Shown here one piece after another: positions 16,825 through 23,976 of a stretch of DNA of 64,000 bases. The notes below the pieces were generated by a model. That model did no database searches and was not told the origin of the DNA. It saw only the letters and a program-made list of their open reading frames with translations. Position numbers and translations under genes: made by a program. Origin of the DNA: Candidatus Defluviilinea gracilis (GTDB taxonomy: Bacteria > Chloroflexota > Anaerolineae > Anaerolineales > Villigracilaceae); assembly GCA_016716235.1 (NCBI GenBank), contig JADJWS010000001.1, forward strand, positions 1,178,001 through 1,242,000. The letters are read 5' to 3'. The stretch's first letter is position 1. Every line of letters starts with the position of its first letter.

Positions 16825-17271
16825 TTATTTCAGTTTGCTCACCATCAACACCGTCCACCTGCCGCGGTGACAGACTTCGTCGTTTTGGTTTTTAATTTCC
16901 ACGGCAATCGTCACCGAACCGCCGCCGATGCGTGGAAGCGCTTTGGCTTCGACAGTTTCCATCTCCACATAAATTGAATCGCCGATAAAAACGGGTTTGA
17001 CGAACTTCCATTCGTTGATCTCGCGGAATGCGATGACCGTTCCATCCAACATCCCTGTTTGCCACGCGAGACCCAGAGCATACGACAATCCAAGCACGCC
17101 ATGCGCGATCTGCTTCCCGAACGGAGTCGTCTTGCTGAATTCGGGATCGGTGTGGATGCGGTTATCGTCACCCGTCAACGCGGCGAACTGCATGATGTCG
17201 GCTTCGGTGATCGTCCGTTTATCTGTGACCGTCTTTTGCCCCACTTGGAATTCTTCAAAATATTTGCCCAT
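16825..17271 (-). CDS. MaoC-like hydratase
   Basis: A 148-residue hot-dog fold protein starting MGKYFEEFQVGQK behind a strong GAGGAG ribosome site; an upstream in-frame extension is rejected for lack of one. The (R)-hydratase active-site block is intact: FAALTGDDNRIHTDPEFSKTTPFGKQIAHGVL, with catalytic Asp and His. The enzyme would add water to a trans-2-enoyl-CoA. The substrate is not visible from neighbours. It could equally be a component of a branched-chain or PHA-type pathway. Confidence 0.9.
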   Translation of the reverse strand: MGKYFEEFQVGQKTVTDKRTITEADIMQFAALTGDDNRIHTDPEFSKTTPFGKQIAHGVLGLSYALGLAWQTGMLDGTVIAFREINEWKFVKPVFIGDSIYVEMETVEAKALPRIGGGSVTIAVEIKNQNDEVCHRGRWTVLMVSKLK

Positions 17272-17289
17272 GATTTCTCCTCTTTGATT

Positions 17290-17515
17290 CTTACTTCGGT
17301 GGTCGAGTGCGCCGAAGGCGCGTATCGAGACCACAGGTATTCAAGAATACATCTTGTAACAAAATTTGTTATGCCTAGCTGTGGTTTCGATACGACCTGC
17401 GACGATCGCGCAGGTCTACTCAACCACCGAATTTCTTTTGAAGCGGGTGGTCTCGATACGTCCCGCGATGCTTCGTCTTCGGGCTTAGCCCTCCGCTCAG
17501 CGCGCGGAACTACTT
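17290..17515. repeat. Cluster of 'ggtggtcgag...cgtatcgagaccac' repeats
   Basis: Three imperfect inverted repeat units: one at 17297-17335, one around 17379-17432, one from 17447 on. Each pairs 'ggtggt(c/t)gag' with 'tcgatacg(a/t)cc'. They fill nearly all of the 346 bases between the MaoC gene and the next coding gene. Non-coding. Confidence 0.75.
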
Positions 17516-17580
17516 GACCATCAAACTACACAACTAACAAACTATCCAACTACCAAAACTACCCAACTAAATTATACCCT

Positions 17581-17609
17581 TTGACCTCCCGCCCTTCTCA
17601 CACTACAAT
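17581..17609 (+). promoter_or_regulatory. Promoter of the glycosidase-like gene
   Basis: TTGACC (17581-17586), a 17-base spacer, and TACAAT (17604-17609). The ATG follows at 17618, only nine bases after the -10 box, so the transcript is probably leaderless or nearly so. Confidence 0.65.
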
Positions 17610-17617
17610 ACCGCCCT

Positions 17618-19984
17618 ATGCGCGATTGGTCACTTGCCACTGGCGACCCGCTTTGCCTCACCCTCGCGGCGGATTCACGTCTCTCCATCCCCGACTACCT
17701 CAACGATCACATCTGGGAACTCGAATTCGGCGGCGCAGAGCCAGCCTCGCTTGCGCTTCACACCACGTATGGCTTGCGCGCCAAAGCGATGCGCATCTTC
17801 CACCGATTCAGCGAAGGCAAAAAATCCGTCAGCGACCCGAAAGCGTTCGCGCTCCCGCCCACCGTTCGCCGTTTTTATCCAAACTTCCTCATCGTTGACT
17901 ACTCGCCATTACCCAACATTGACGTATCCACCGAATACTGGGTTCCACAATCCAACGCGGTGTGTGGGCGCGTCACGGTTGCCAACAAATCCAACGCGAA
18001 TCGAAAAATAAAACTCGAACTCTGCGCGGTGCTGGTCGCGATAGACGGGCAAAGCATGTCCGCCGCGCAGGCGCAGATGGTCAACATCCTCGGAGGACAA
18101 ACAGGCGGACTCTTCCCCGTCCTCTTTATGACGGGCGGACCCGCTCACGGCGCGGGACCTCATCCCTCGCTTCTTCTCGACCTTGAGCTTGGTCCAGGCG
18201 CGACGCGTCAACTCACGTGGACTCAAGCCGCGACGGATCGGTTGCAGACCTCCTTTGAACTCGCGCGTCAAACGGCGGCGCGTCCGTGGGAAGCCGAACG
18301 CGCGCGGCTCGAACTGCTCAACGCGAGTCAGACAATTGACATCCGCACCGCCGACAAAGAATGGGACGCGGCGTTCGCGTTGAGTCAATCTACCGCGTTT
18401 GGATTATTCTTCCCTCCGAACGAACATTTGCCGAACCCTTCGTTCGTCTCTTCGCGCGGACCTGACAACGGCTACTCGCCCAAAGGCGACGGCACCGACT
18501 ACCCCGCCTCGTGGAACGGACAATCTCCCTTCGACGCGTATTATCTTTCGGATGTTTTGCCCGCCTCGCAAGCCGCGCAGGATTTGTTGAAAAATTTTCT
18601 CGCGGTTCAAAATGACGACGGCGCGATAGACGGCAAGATCGGCTTGGCGGGTCAACGCGGACGGTATCTCTCCGCGCCGTTGTTTGCCAGCCTTGCATGG
18701 AAACTATATGAAAGAAATGAAGACAAAGATTTTCTAAAACACGTTTTCTCGCAATTGCAAAAATTTTTCTGGTCGTGGTTCTCGCCCGAATACGACGATG
18801 ACCGCGACGGCATCCCGCAATGGAAACATGTTTTGCAAACGGGCTTTGAAGATAATCCGCTGTTCGATCAGTGGCATGAATGGTCGTTGGGAGTGAATAT
18901 CTCGCAAGTCCACAGCCCCGCGCTGGAAGCGATGCTCTACAACGAAGCCGCGTGTTTGATCAAAATAGCAGAATTACTCGAAGAACATAACTCGCTCACG
19001 TTACTTCACGAGCAAGCCGCGAAACTGCGCGCGTCCATCGAGTCCACGTGGCAGGCGCGGACGGGTTTGTATCACTACCGCGAACGCGGCACGGGGTTGA
19101 GTCTCGCGGGGAAAGTTCTCGTCAGGCAACAAGGCTCGGGGACGGCGGTGACGAAGATCAAGTTCGAGGGACAGATCCGCTTGCTAGTGGAGATCCAGAC
19201 CCAAAGCGCGGCGGCGAAGCGTCCGCAGATCCGCATTCATCAATTTTCCACGAAGCCCGCCGACGAGATCATCGAAAGCGGCGACTATCAATGGCGCAGT
19301 GGCGGCGCGATGTACACCACGAAAAAAACATATTCGAAACTTGCGAAGGTTTCGGTGCGCGGACTCAGCGATGAGGACACGGTCATCATCAGCACGCTCG
19401 ATTACACCACCGAAGATCACACGCTGTTCGCGCCGTTGTGGGCGGGAGCGCCAGACGAGGCGCGCGCGCAACACATGATCGGGCGCGCGCTGTTGGACGC
19501 GTCACGTTTTTATCGTCCGTATGGAGTGCCTGCCTGCCCTTCATTGACTCAACCCGAAGCGGAAACCGTTTCGCAATCGGTTCATCTCCCTTGGAATCTT
19601 TTTGTGTGCGAAGGCTTGCTGAGATACGGATTCCGCGCGGACGCGGCGCGGCTGTTCGCGCACAACATGACGGCGGTCATCCAAAGCCTGAAACTGAATC
19701 GCGCCTTCCACGCGCGCTACCACGCCGAGCGCGGCACAGGCATCGGCGAACGCAACGCCCTCAGCGGACTCGCGCCCGTCGGTTTATTTTTGAAAATTTT
19801 AGGAGTTGAAATCCATTCACCCACGCGCGTAAAACTCGAAGGCGAAAATCCCTTCCCCTGGGATGTGACGATCCAATTCAAAGGCTTGAAAGTAATTCGA
19901 GGTCAGAAGAAAACGGAAGTTGTATTCGCGAATGGCAAGTCTGTGACGGTGGAGGGAGGCGAGTCGGCGGTGGTGGAGGTGTAG
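17618..19984 (+). CDS. Large (alpha/alpha)6-barrel glycosidase-like protein
   Basis: A 788-residue protein without signal peptide, so probably cytoplasmic. The N-terminal 250 residues are beta-rich; the centre (about 260-480) has YPASWNGQSPFDAYYLSDVL, AGQRGRYLSAPLFASLAWKLYER and WSPEYDDDRDGIPQWKH-like blocks, as in GH63/trehalase-type barrels (mannosylglycerate hydrolase-like); 'LYNEAACLIKIAELL' and 'LPWNLFVCEGLLRYGF' continue the barrel helices. An inserted beta domain lies at about 490-610. Acidic residues in DRDGIP and DQWHEWS are candidates for catalysis, but I cannot assign them firmly. Substrate is unknown; a compatible solute or storage glucan is possible. Confidence 0.7.
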   Translation: MRDWSLATGDPLCLTLAADSRLSIPDYLNDHIWELEFGGAEPASLALHTTYGLRAKAMRIFHRFSEGKKSVSDPKAFALPPTVRRFYPNFLIVDYSPLPNIDVSTEYWVPQSNAVCGRVTVANKSNANRKIKLELCAVLVAIDGQSMSAAQAQMVNILGGQTGGLFPVLFMTGGPAHGAGPHPSLLLDLELGPGATRQLTWTQAATDRLQTSFELARQTAARPWEAERARLELLNASQTIDIRTADKEWDAAFALSQSTAFGLFFPPNEHLPNPSFVSSRGPDNGYSPKGDGTDYPASWNGQSPFDAYYLSDVLPASQAAQDLLKNFLAVQNDDGAIDGKIGLAGQRGRYLSAPLFASLAWKLYERNEDKDFLKHVFSQLQKFFWSWFSPEYDDDRDGIPQWKHVLQTGFEDNPLFDQWHEWSLGVNISQVHSPALEAMLYNEAACLIKIAELLEEHNSLTLLHEQAAKLRASIESTWQARTGLYHYRERGTGLSLAGKVLVRQQGSGTAVTKIKFEGQIRLLVEIQTQSAAAKRPQIRIHQFSTKPADEIIESGDYQWRSGGAMYTTKKTYSKLAKVSVRGLSDEDTVIISTLDYTTEDHTLFAPLWAGAPDEARAQHMIGRALLDASRFYRPYGVPACPSLTQPEAETVSQSVHLPWNLFVCEGLLRYGFRADAARLFAHNMTAVIQSLKLNRAFHARYHAERGTGIGERNALSGLAPVGLFLKILGVEIHSPTRVKLEGENPFPWDVTIQFKGLKVIRGQKKTEVVFANGKSVTVEGGESAVVEV

Positions 19985-20026
19985 GTGACTTGGATGGTTG
20001 GAGATCGGGAAGATATCATCCCAATC

Positions 20027-20055
20027 TTGATTCTTTTGGTATAAAATTGTATAAA
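20027..20055 (+). promoter_or_regulatory. Promoter of the tcmP cassette
   Basis: TTGATT (20027-20032), a 17-base spacer and TATAAA (20050-20055), 25 bases ahead of the tcmP start. The GGGGAA before the ATG is a weak ribosome site. Confidence 0.6.
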
Positions 20056-20079
20056 ACCCATCGACTGGGGAAATAAAAA

Positions 20080-21180
20080 ATGACAAAACCAAACGAAACA
20101 CTCTGGGAAATTGAGCCTCATACAAAAGCAAAGCATGAAATATTGCAAAGGTATTTGAGTGCATGGTTCCCAATTCTCGGGTCGAAAATTCCTCGTATTG
20201 TTTATATTGATGGTTTTTGTGGACCAGGAAAATATCTTGCGGGTGAGGATGGTTCCCCCATCATTGCGCTAAAAGAAGCATTGAAGCAACCTGTGTTAGC
20301 AAATTCAGAAGTGGTTTTTTTGTTCGTTGACGAGCGGGGGGATCGTATTCATCATCTAGAAAATGAAATATCGTTATTGAAGAAACCTGGTAACTTTCCA
20401 AGCAATTTTCATGTTTGGTGCAGGGTTAATGAGTTTGAAAATACACTCACAGAGATTCTTGATAAGATACAGCGAGATGGACATCGGCTAGCCCCGACTT
20501 TCGCTTTTATTGACCCTTTTGGATTCAAAGGGGCACCATTTGCTTTAGTAAAAAGGCTCTTAGCAAACCAAAGAACTGAAGTCTTCATAAACATAATGAT
20601 TGACTACGTAAATCGATTTGCATTGCATCCTTCCCCCGTTGATCGTCAACATATCAAAGACCTGCTTGGAGCATCCGACTCGGAAATTGATCAGGTTGTT
20701 AATACTCAAGACCGTGTTTTAGCTTTTCGGCAACTTTATCAGGACAAACTTCATAAACACGCTAAATTTGTGCGATATTTTGAAATGCGTGATCATCGAA
20801 ACAAAATCATTTATTATCTGTTCTTTGCAAGTAATCATCCTCTCGGACACGCGAAAATGAAAGAAGCATTTTGGAATGTGGATAATCAAAGCGGATATAG
20901 ATTTTCTGATCGCACCGACCCAAATCAACCAGTTCTTTTTGAACTTGATCCGTCTGATAATTTAGCACAAGAATTAAAAAGGCGGTTCATTGGAACAACA
21001 CAATCTGCTGGGAAAATCATCTCATTTGTTGAGGATGAAACACCTTATATTTCATCCCAAGCCCGAAAAGCGCTGAATAATTTAGAAAACGGGAATGAAA
21101 TATCAGTTGATGCCATTAAAACTGATGGAACAAAGAGAAGAAAAGGTTCATTTCCCGAAGGCGTAATAATCCACTTTTAA
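20080..21180 (+). CDS. tcmP: Three-Cys-motif partner protein TcmP
   Basis: A 366-residue protein starting MTKPNETLWEIEPHTKAKHEILQRYLSAWFPIL, the TcmP family start. Two segments look like class I methyltransferase motifs: YIDGFCGPGKY (SAM-binding loop, about 44-54) and FIDPFGFKG (the place of a DPPY-type motif IV, about 145-153). This resemblance is my reading of the sequence; the activity of TcmP is not established to my knowledge. The family is named for sitting next to a three-Cys (Gp37/Gp68, DUF5131) protein, which is the next gene here. Base composition is much richer in AT than the flanking genes, with its own promoter and a shared terminator, so the pair is probably a transferred cassette. 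Confidence 0.9.
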   Translation: MTKPNETLWEIEPHTKAKHEILQRYLSAWFPILGSKIPRIVYIDGFCGPGKYLAGEDGSPIIALKEALKQPVLANSEVVFLFVDERGDRIHHLENEISLLKKPGNFPSNFHVWCRVNEFENTLTEILDKIQRDGHRLAPTFAFIDPFGFKGAPFALVKRLLANQRTEVFINIMIDYVNRFALHPSPVDRQHIKDLLGASDSEIDQVVNTQDRVLAFRQLYQDKLHKHAKFVRYFEMRDHRNKIIYYLFFASNHPLGHAKMKEAFWNVDNQSGYRFSDRTDPNQPVLFELDPSDNLAQELKRRFIGTTQSAGKIISFVEDETPYISSQARKALNNLENGNEISVDAIKTDGTKRRKGSFPEGVIIHF

Positions 21181-21239
21181 TGTTTTTTAGAACATTTATA
21201 CTATAATTGAATTAAAATATTGTTTTTCACGGAGGTGAA

Positions 21240-21968
21240 ATGGCTACCCAATCTCGGATCGAGTGGACAGAATCCACTTGGAATCCGCTAACTGGCTGTA
21301 CGAAAATCAGTCCTGGCTGTAAGTACTGCTACGCCGAAAGAATGGCGAAACGTCTTCAAGCAATGAATCAACCCAACTATGTCAATGGTTTCAAGTTGAC
21401 CATGCACGAGCATGTGCTTGAAAAGCCATTGGAATGGAAGACCCCTCAGGTTATTTTTGTCAATTCAATGAGCGACTTATTCCACAAGGACGTACCTTTG
21501 GAATTTATTCAGCGCGTCTTTGATACGATGAAACGCGCTCATTGGCACCAGTTTCAGGTCTTGACGAAACGCTCTGAACGTTTGGCTGAACTTAGCCCTT
21601 ACCTAGAATGGACTGACAATATTTGGATGGGTGTTAGTGTTGAAAACGAAAAGTACACTTTTAGAATTGACGACTTGCGGAAAACTGGAGCAAAGATAAA
21701 GTTTCTATCTGTTGAGCCGTTGATTGGTCCGATATCGAAAATGAATTTGAAGGGAATAAATTGGGTCATTGTTGGCGGTGAATCGGGACCAGGCGCGCGT
21801 CCGCTGGAAAGAGAATGGGTTGTTAATATCCGCGACCAATGCTTGAAAGCAAAAGTACCTTTCTTCTTCAAACAATGGGGCGGGGTGCAGAAGAAAAAGA
21901 CAGGCAGATTACTCGATGGAAGAACTTGGGATCAGATGCCTGTGGATATAAATTTGGCGAGGGCATAA
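21240..21968 (+). CDS. DUF5131 / phage Gp37-Gp68 family three-Cys protein
   Basis: A 242-residue protein with WTESTWNPLTGCTKISPGCKYC, giving Cys20, Cys27 and Cys30 (C-x6-C-x2-C), the three-Cys motif of the family. The spacing is unlike the canonical radical-SAM CxxxCxxC, but three cysteines before a TIM-barrel-like body (VNSMSDLFH, FQVLTKRSERL, WMGVSVEN, KFLSVEPLIGPI, WVIVGGESGPGARPL, FFFKQWGG) suggest an iron-sulfur enzyme related to radical SAM proteins (inference). A strong GGAGGTGA ribosome site precedes it. It is carried by some phages, which fits mobility. It probably acts together with TcmP. Confidence 0.92.
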   Translation: MATQSRIEWTESTWNPLTGCTKISPGCKYCYAERMAKRLQAMNQPNYVNGFKLTMHEHVLEKPLEWKTPQVIFVNSMSDLFHKDVPLEFIQRVFDTMKRAHWHQFQVLTKRSERLAELSPYLEWTDNIWMGVSVENEKYTFRIDDLRKTGAKIKFLSVEPLIGPISKMNLKGINWVIVGGESGPGARPLEREWVVNIRDQCLKAKVPFFFKQWGGVQKKKTGRLLDGRTWDQMPVDINLARA

Positions 21969-21971
21969 AAG

Positions 21972-21998
21972 AAAAGGCGGTGATGAACCGCCTTTTTT
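21972..21998 (+). terminator. Terminator of the tcmP-DUF5131 cassette
   Basis: Stem AAAAGGCGGT / ACCGCCTTTT with a five-base loop and a T run, directly after the DUF5131 stop. Confidence 0.85.
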
Positions 21999-22027
21999 CA
22001 TTGGTCATTATTCGTTTATTTATCCTG

Positions 22028-22264
22028 TTACCCCGCTAAGGGCAGAAAAACTTCCTGACGGACAATATCCGCCGCGTAAGCAAGCGCCGCCTTCACCGAT
22101 TCCTTGTTCAACTGCGGATATGAATCAATGATCTCATCGAAAGACATGCCGTCCGCAACACTTCCGACGATCATCGAAACGGGAATTCGCGTCCCTGTGA
22201 TGCACGGTTCGCCGTGATGAATCTCAGGGTCAACGGAGATAAATTTGTGCCAGTCAATTCTCAT
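22028..22264 (-). CDS. DUF433 antitoxin-like protein
   Basis: A 78-residue protein: ISVDPEIHHGEPCITGTRIPVSMIVGSVADGMSFDEIIDSYPQLNKESVKAALAYAADIV is a textbook DUF433 domain, a winged-helix module found in antitoxins of VapB-type pairs. The usual neighbour, a DUF5615 PIN-like toxin, is missing on both sides, so it is an orphan or has lost its partner. It is divergent from the next small antitoxin-like gene across an 80-base gap. Confidence 0.9.
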   Translation of the reverse strand: MRIDWHKFISVDPEIHHGEPCITGTRIPVSMIVGSVADGMSFDEIIDSYPQLNKESVKAALAYAADIVRQEVFLPLAG

Positions 22265-22346
22265 GCGGTGCTCCTTGCGTTGTGGTGATTATACCTCTTT
22301 GTGCGAGGTGTAGTTTCTTGGGGGTATAATTTTCGAGAGACATGCA

Positions 22347-22577
22347 ATGACCGAATTAGAGAAAATTATTTTGAGTGAAATCTCAACTCTGCCAGAGACG
22401 CGCTTACGCGATGTGTTGAGATATATTCGATTCATCAAACTGGGGTTGGCAGATAGCGATGAAATCAAAAAGCGTTTCGAACGATCTTTGAAACGCGTGC
22501 GCGCACGGGCGAAGAAACTCAACATTACACAAGAGGATATTGATGCTGAGGTTCGAGCGGTGCGCGAGGGTAGATAG
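22347..22577 (+). CDS. Small antitoxin-like protein, partner missing
   Basis: A 76-residue charged helical protein: 'ILSEISTLPETRLRDVLRYIRFIKLG' resembles the start of DUF2281-type antitoxins, and the tail 'NITQEDIDAEVRAVREGR' is the toxin-binding kind of end seen in PIN-toxin antitoxins. A TATAAT box lies about 20 bases ahead. The toxin that would normally overlap the stop codon is not found; the sequence after 22577 does not encode one. Probably a remnant of a toxin-antitoxin pair. Confidence 0.6.
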   Translation: MTELEKIILSEISTLPETRLRDVLRYIRFIKLGLADSDEIKKRFERSLKRVRARAKKLNITQEDIDAEVRAVREGR

Positions 22578-22608
22578 AAAGTTCGTACTGAGGGCGGAGT
22601 TTCTGGAA

Positions 22609-22845
22609 TTAGGGCTTAGATTCGGTGTTTCGTCTAGTTATTGCATTTCCGATGAATTTACCCACAAAGTAAATCACAGCACCAATAAGTAGAAATCCCA
22701 AAAGATCATCTTCAAAATTCATACCAAGCAGGATTCCTATAAAAGTCCCTGCTGCCATGGAAAGAAACGCCCAAAACTGACCTTTTAGAATGGCTACTAG
22801 AGCAAGTATTCCAAGTATTATGAATGGACCAGTCGAATCGTTCAT
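22609..22845 (-). CDS. Small membrane protein
   Basis: A 78-residue protein with three hydrophobic stretches (IILGILALVAIL, WAFLSMAAGTFIGILLGM, LLGFLLIGAVIYFVGKFIG) and a basic end (ITRRNTESKP). No family recognised. AT-rich like its neighbour upstream on the same strand. Confidence 0.6.
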   Translation of the reverse strand: MNDSTGPFIILGILALVAILKGQFWAFLSMAAGTFIGILLGMNFEDDLLGFLLIGAVIYFVGKFIGNAITRRNTESKP

Positions 22846-22873
22846 ATGTGCCTCCGTGGACTCAAAGGTATTG

Positions 22874-23242
22874 TTATGATTGTTGTGGAAGTTTAGCTAG
22901 AATTTGAAACTTTATTCGATTCACGGACTCCGAATATTCCTTGACTTCTCCTTTCACGCCTAAGCCTAGTGATGCGGCAAATATTCCTATTCCGCCTTGT
23001 GATTTATCATCTTCTCCTATGGTTAGGAGAATATCAAAGTCAATTTGTGTAACCAGCGGCTGCTCGTCTGTTTCATCATCACTTATGAAAGTTTTATATC
23101 CCTTTATGTCATCGTCCCATTGAAGATGTTGTGGATTAACAATCGCACCTTTTTTCTTCGCGAGTTCCTGTGCCTGTGACACCCCACTTATTATCTCTAA
23201 AATAGTTTGTGCGATGAAATCGCCTAATTTCATTTGATTCAT
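22874..23242 (-). CDS. Conserved small protein of unknown function
   Basis: A 122-residue protein. The ATG at 23242 follows a near-perfect GGAAGGAGG ribosome site, so an earlier in-frame start is rejected. It begins with an amphipathic helix, LGDFIAQTILEIISGVSQAQELAKKKGAIVNP, and ends in beta strands with GIGIFAASLGLGVKGEVKEYSESVNRIKFQILAKLP. The layout (helix, then strands ending in a repeated VNRIKF-type strand) is like small proteins found beside peptidases and conflict genes, but I cannot name a family. AT-rich. Confidence 0.65.
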   Translation of the reverse strand: MNQMKLGDFIAQTILEIISGVSQAQELAKKKGAIVNPQHLQWDDDIKGYKTFISDDETDEQPLVTQIDFDILLTIGEDDKSQGGIGIFAASLGLGVKGEVKEYSESVNRIKFQILAKLPQQS

Positions 23243-23421
23243 TTTTCTACCTCCTTCCAATTTGGAAAGCCGTGATATAAACGCTGAATTTTTATGTCAA
23301 CCGTAGTGAGTATAGCATGTTAATTTGTGCTGAAAATATCCCTGCAACATTATCCCCTTTTGCCACCATCTTAATGTGATTTCGGGTAACAATCGGCAAA
23401 ACGCCAATAACGATTGGACAC

Positions 23422-23449
23422 TTGCCATCTCACAACTATCCTGTATACT
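23422..23449 (+). promoter_or_regulatory. Promoter of the DUF2283 gene (duplicated module)
   Basis: TTGCCA (23422-23427), a 16-base spacer and TATACT (23444-23449). The 33 bases 23421-23453 recur with two changes at 25143-25175 in front of the c-di-AMP receptor gene. An imperfect palindrome GCCAAT-AACG-ATTGG at 23403-23417, close to the half-site of the fic operators, sits just upstream of the -35 box. Confidence 0.65.
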
Positions 23450-23512
23450 TTTGTAAAGCCATGTACTTCCTTGCTTGTCGTCTTCGCCGTTTAGAAGAAA
23501 TAGGGTAACACC

Positions 23513-23881
23513 ATGACAACTCCAACTACAAATTACGACGAAACCAGCGATACTTTGTATATTTCATTCGCCCCAAGCGAGAAGGCAACTGGCGTCGAAC
23601 TGAATGAACACATTCTTCTCCGCATTGACAAGGAGAAGCGTAAGGCGGTTGGCGTCACCCTCCTGAATTATTCTGTCCTCGTTCAACGGGCGGATTTCGG
23701 TCCGCGCAGTTTTCCGCTCACGGGGCTGACGCAGTTATCCGATGAAACTCGCGAAATTGTTCTCTCTATTTTGGGAACTTCGCCAGTGAGGGAGATTCTG
23801 TCCCTCTCAACGTACACCCCATCTTTTACCGAATCGATTCCCATCACACTTCTTCATCTTCCAGCATCGCAAGCCGCGTAA
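23513..23881 (+). CDS. DUF2283 domain protein
   Basis: A 122-residue protein. NYDETSDTLYISFAPSEKATGVELNEHILLRIDKEKRKAVGVTLLNYS is the DUF2283 domain; the C-terminal 60 residues (TQLSDETREIVLSILGTSPVREIL...) are less typical. DUF2283 proteins are small and often lie near toxin genes; their role is not known. It lies between the duplicated promoter module and the fic operators, so it might be co-regulated with fic. Confidence 0.85.
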   Translation: MTTPTTNYDETSDTLYISFAPSEKATGVELNEHILLRIDKEKRKAVGVTLLNYSVLVQRADFGPRSFPLTGLTQLSDETREIVLSILGTSPVREILSLSTYTPSFTESIPITLLHLPASQAA

Positions 23882-23900
23882 TTAGCAAAATTCCTTCAAA

Positions 23901-23929
23901 ATGCCAATAAGGAAATCCCTTATTGGCAT
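23901..23929. promoter_or_regulatory. Operator-like palindrome 1 upstream of fic
   Basis: A perfect 12-bp inverted repeat (ATGCCAATAAGG / CCTTATTGGCAT) around a five-base centre, 29 bp in all. It is the same length as, and 41 bp centre to centre from, palindrome 2, about four helical turns, so both face the same side of the DNA. Confidence 0.7.
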
Positions 23930-23937
23930 TTTAGGCT

Positions 23938-23943
23938 TATAAT
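23938..23943 (+). promoter_or_regulatory. -10 box of the fic promoter
   Basis: A perfect TATAAT whose end overlaps the first two bases of palindrome 2 (23942-23970). No good -35 box at 16-18 bases, where palindrome 1 would lie; transcription would begin inside palindrome 2. Confidence 0.5.
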
Positions 23944-23970
23944 GCCAATAAGAAAGCCTTTTATTGGCAT
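23942..23970. promoter_or_regulatory. Operator-like palindrome 2 upstream of fic
   Basis: Arms ATGCCAATAA / TTATTGGCAT around nine bases, 29 bp in all, ending six bases before the GTG start of fic. No ribosome site is present between it and the start, so the palindrome also takes up the initiation region of the mRNA. Confidence 0.7.
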
Positions 23971-23976
23971 AAACCC

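Noticed and set aside
21240..21968. Canonical radical SAM enzyme
   Set aside because: Cysteines are spaced C-x6-C-x2-C, not CxxxCxxC; only a relation to such enzymes can be proposed.
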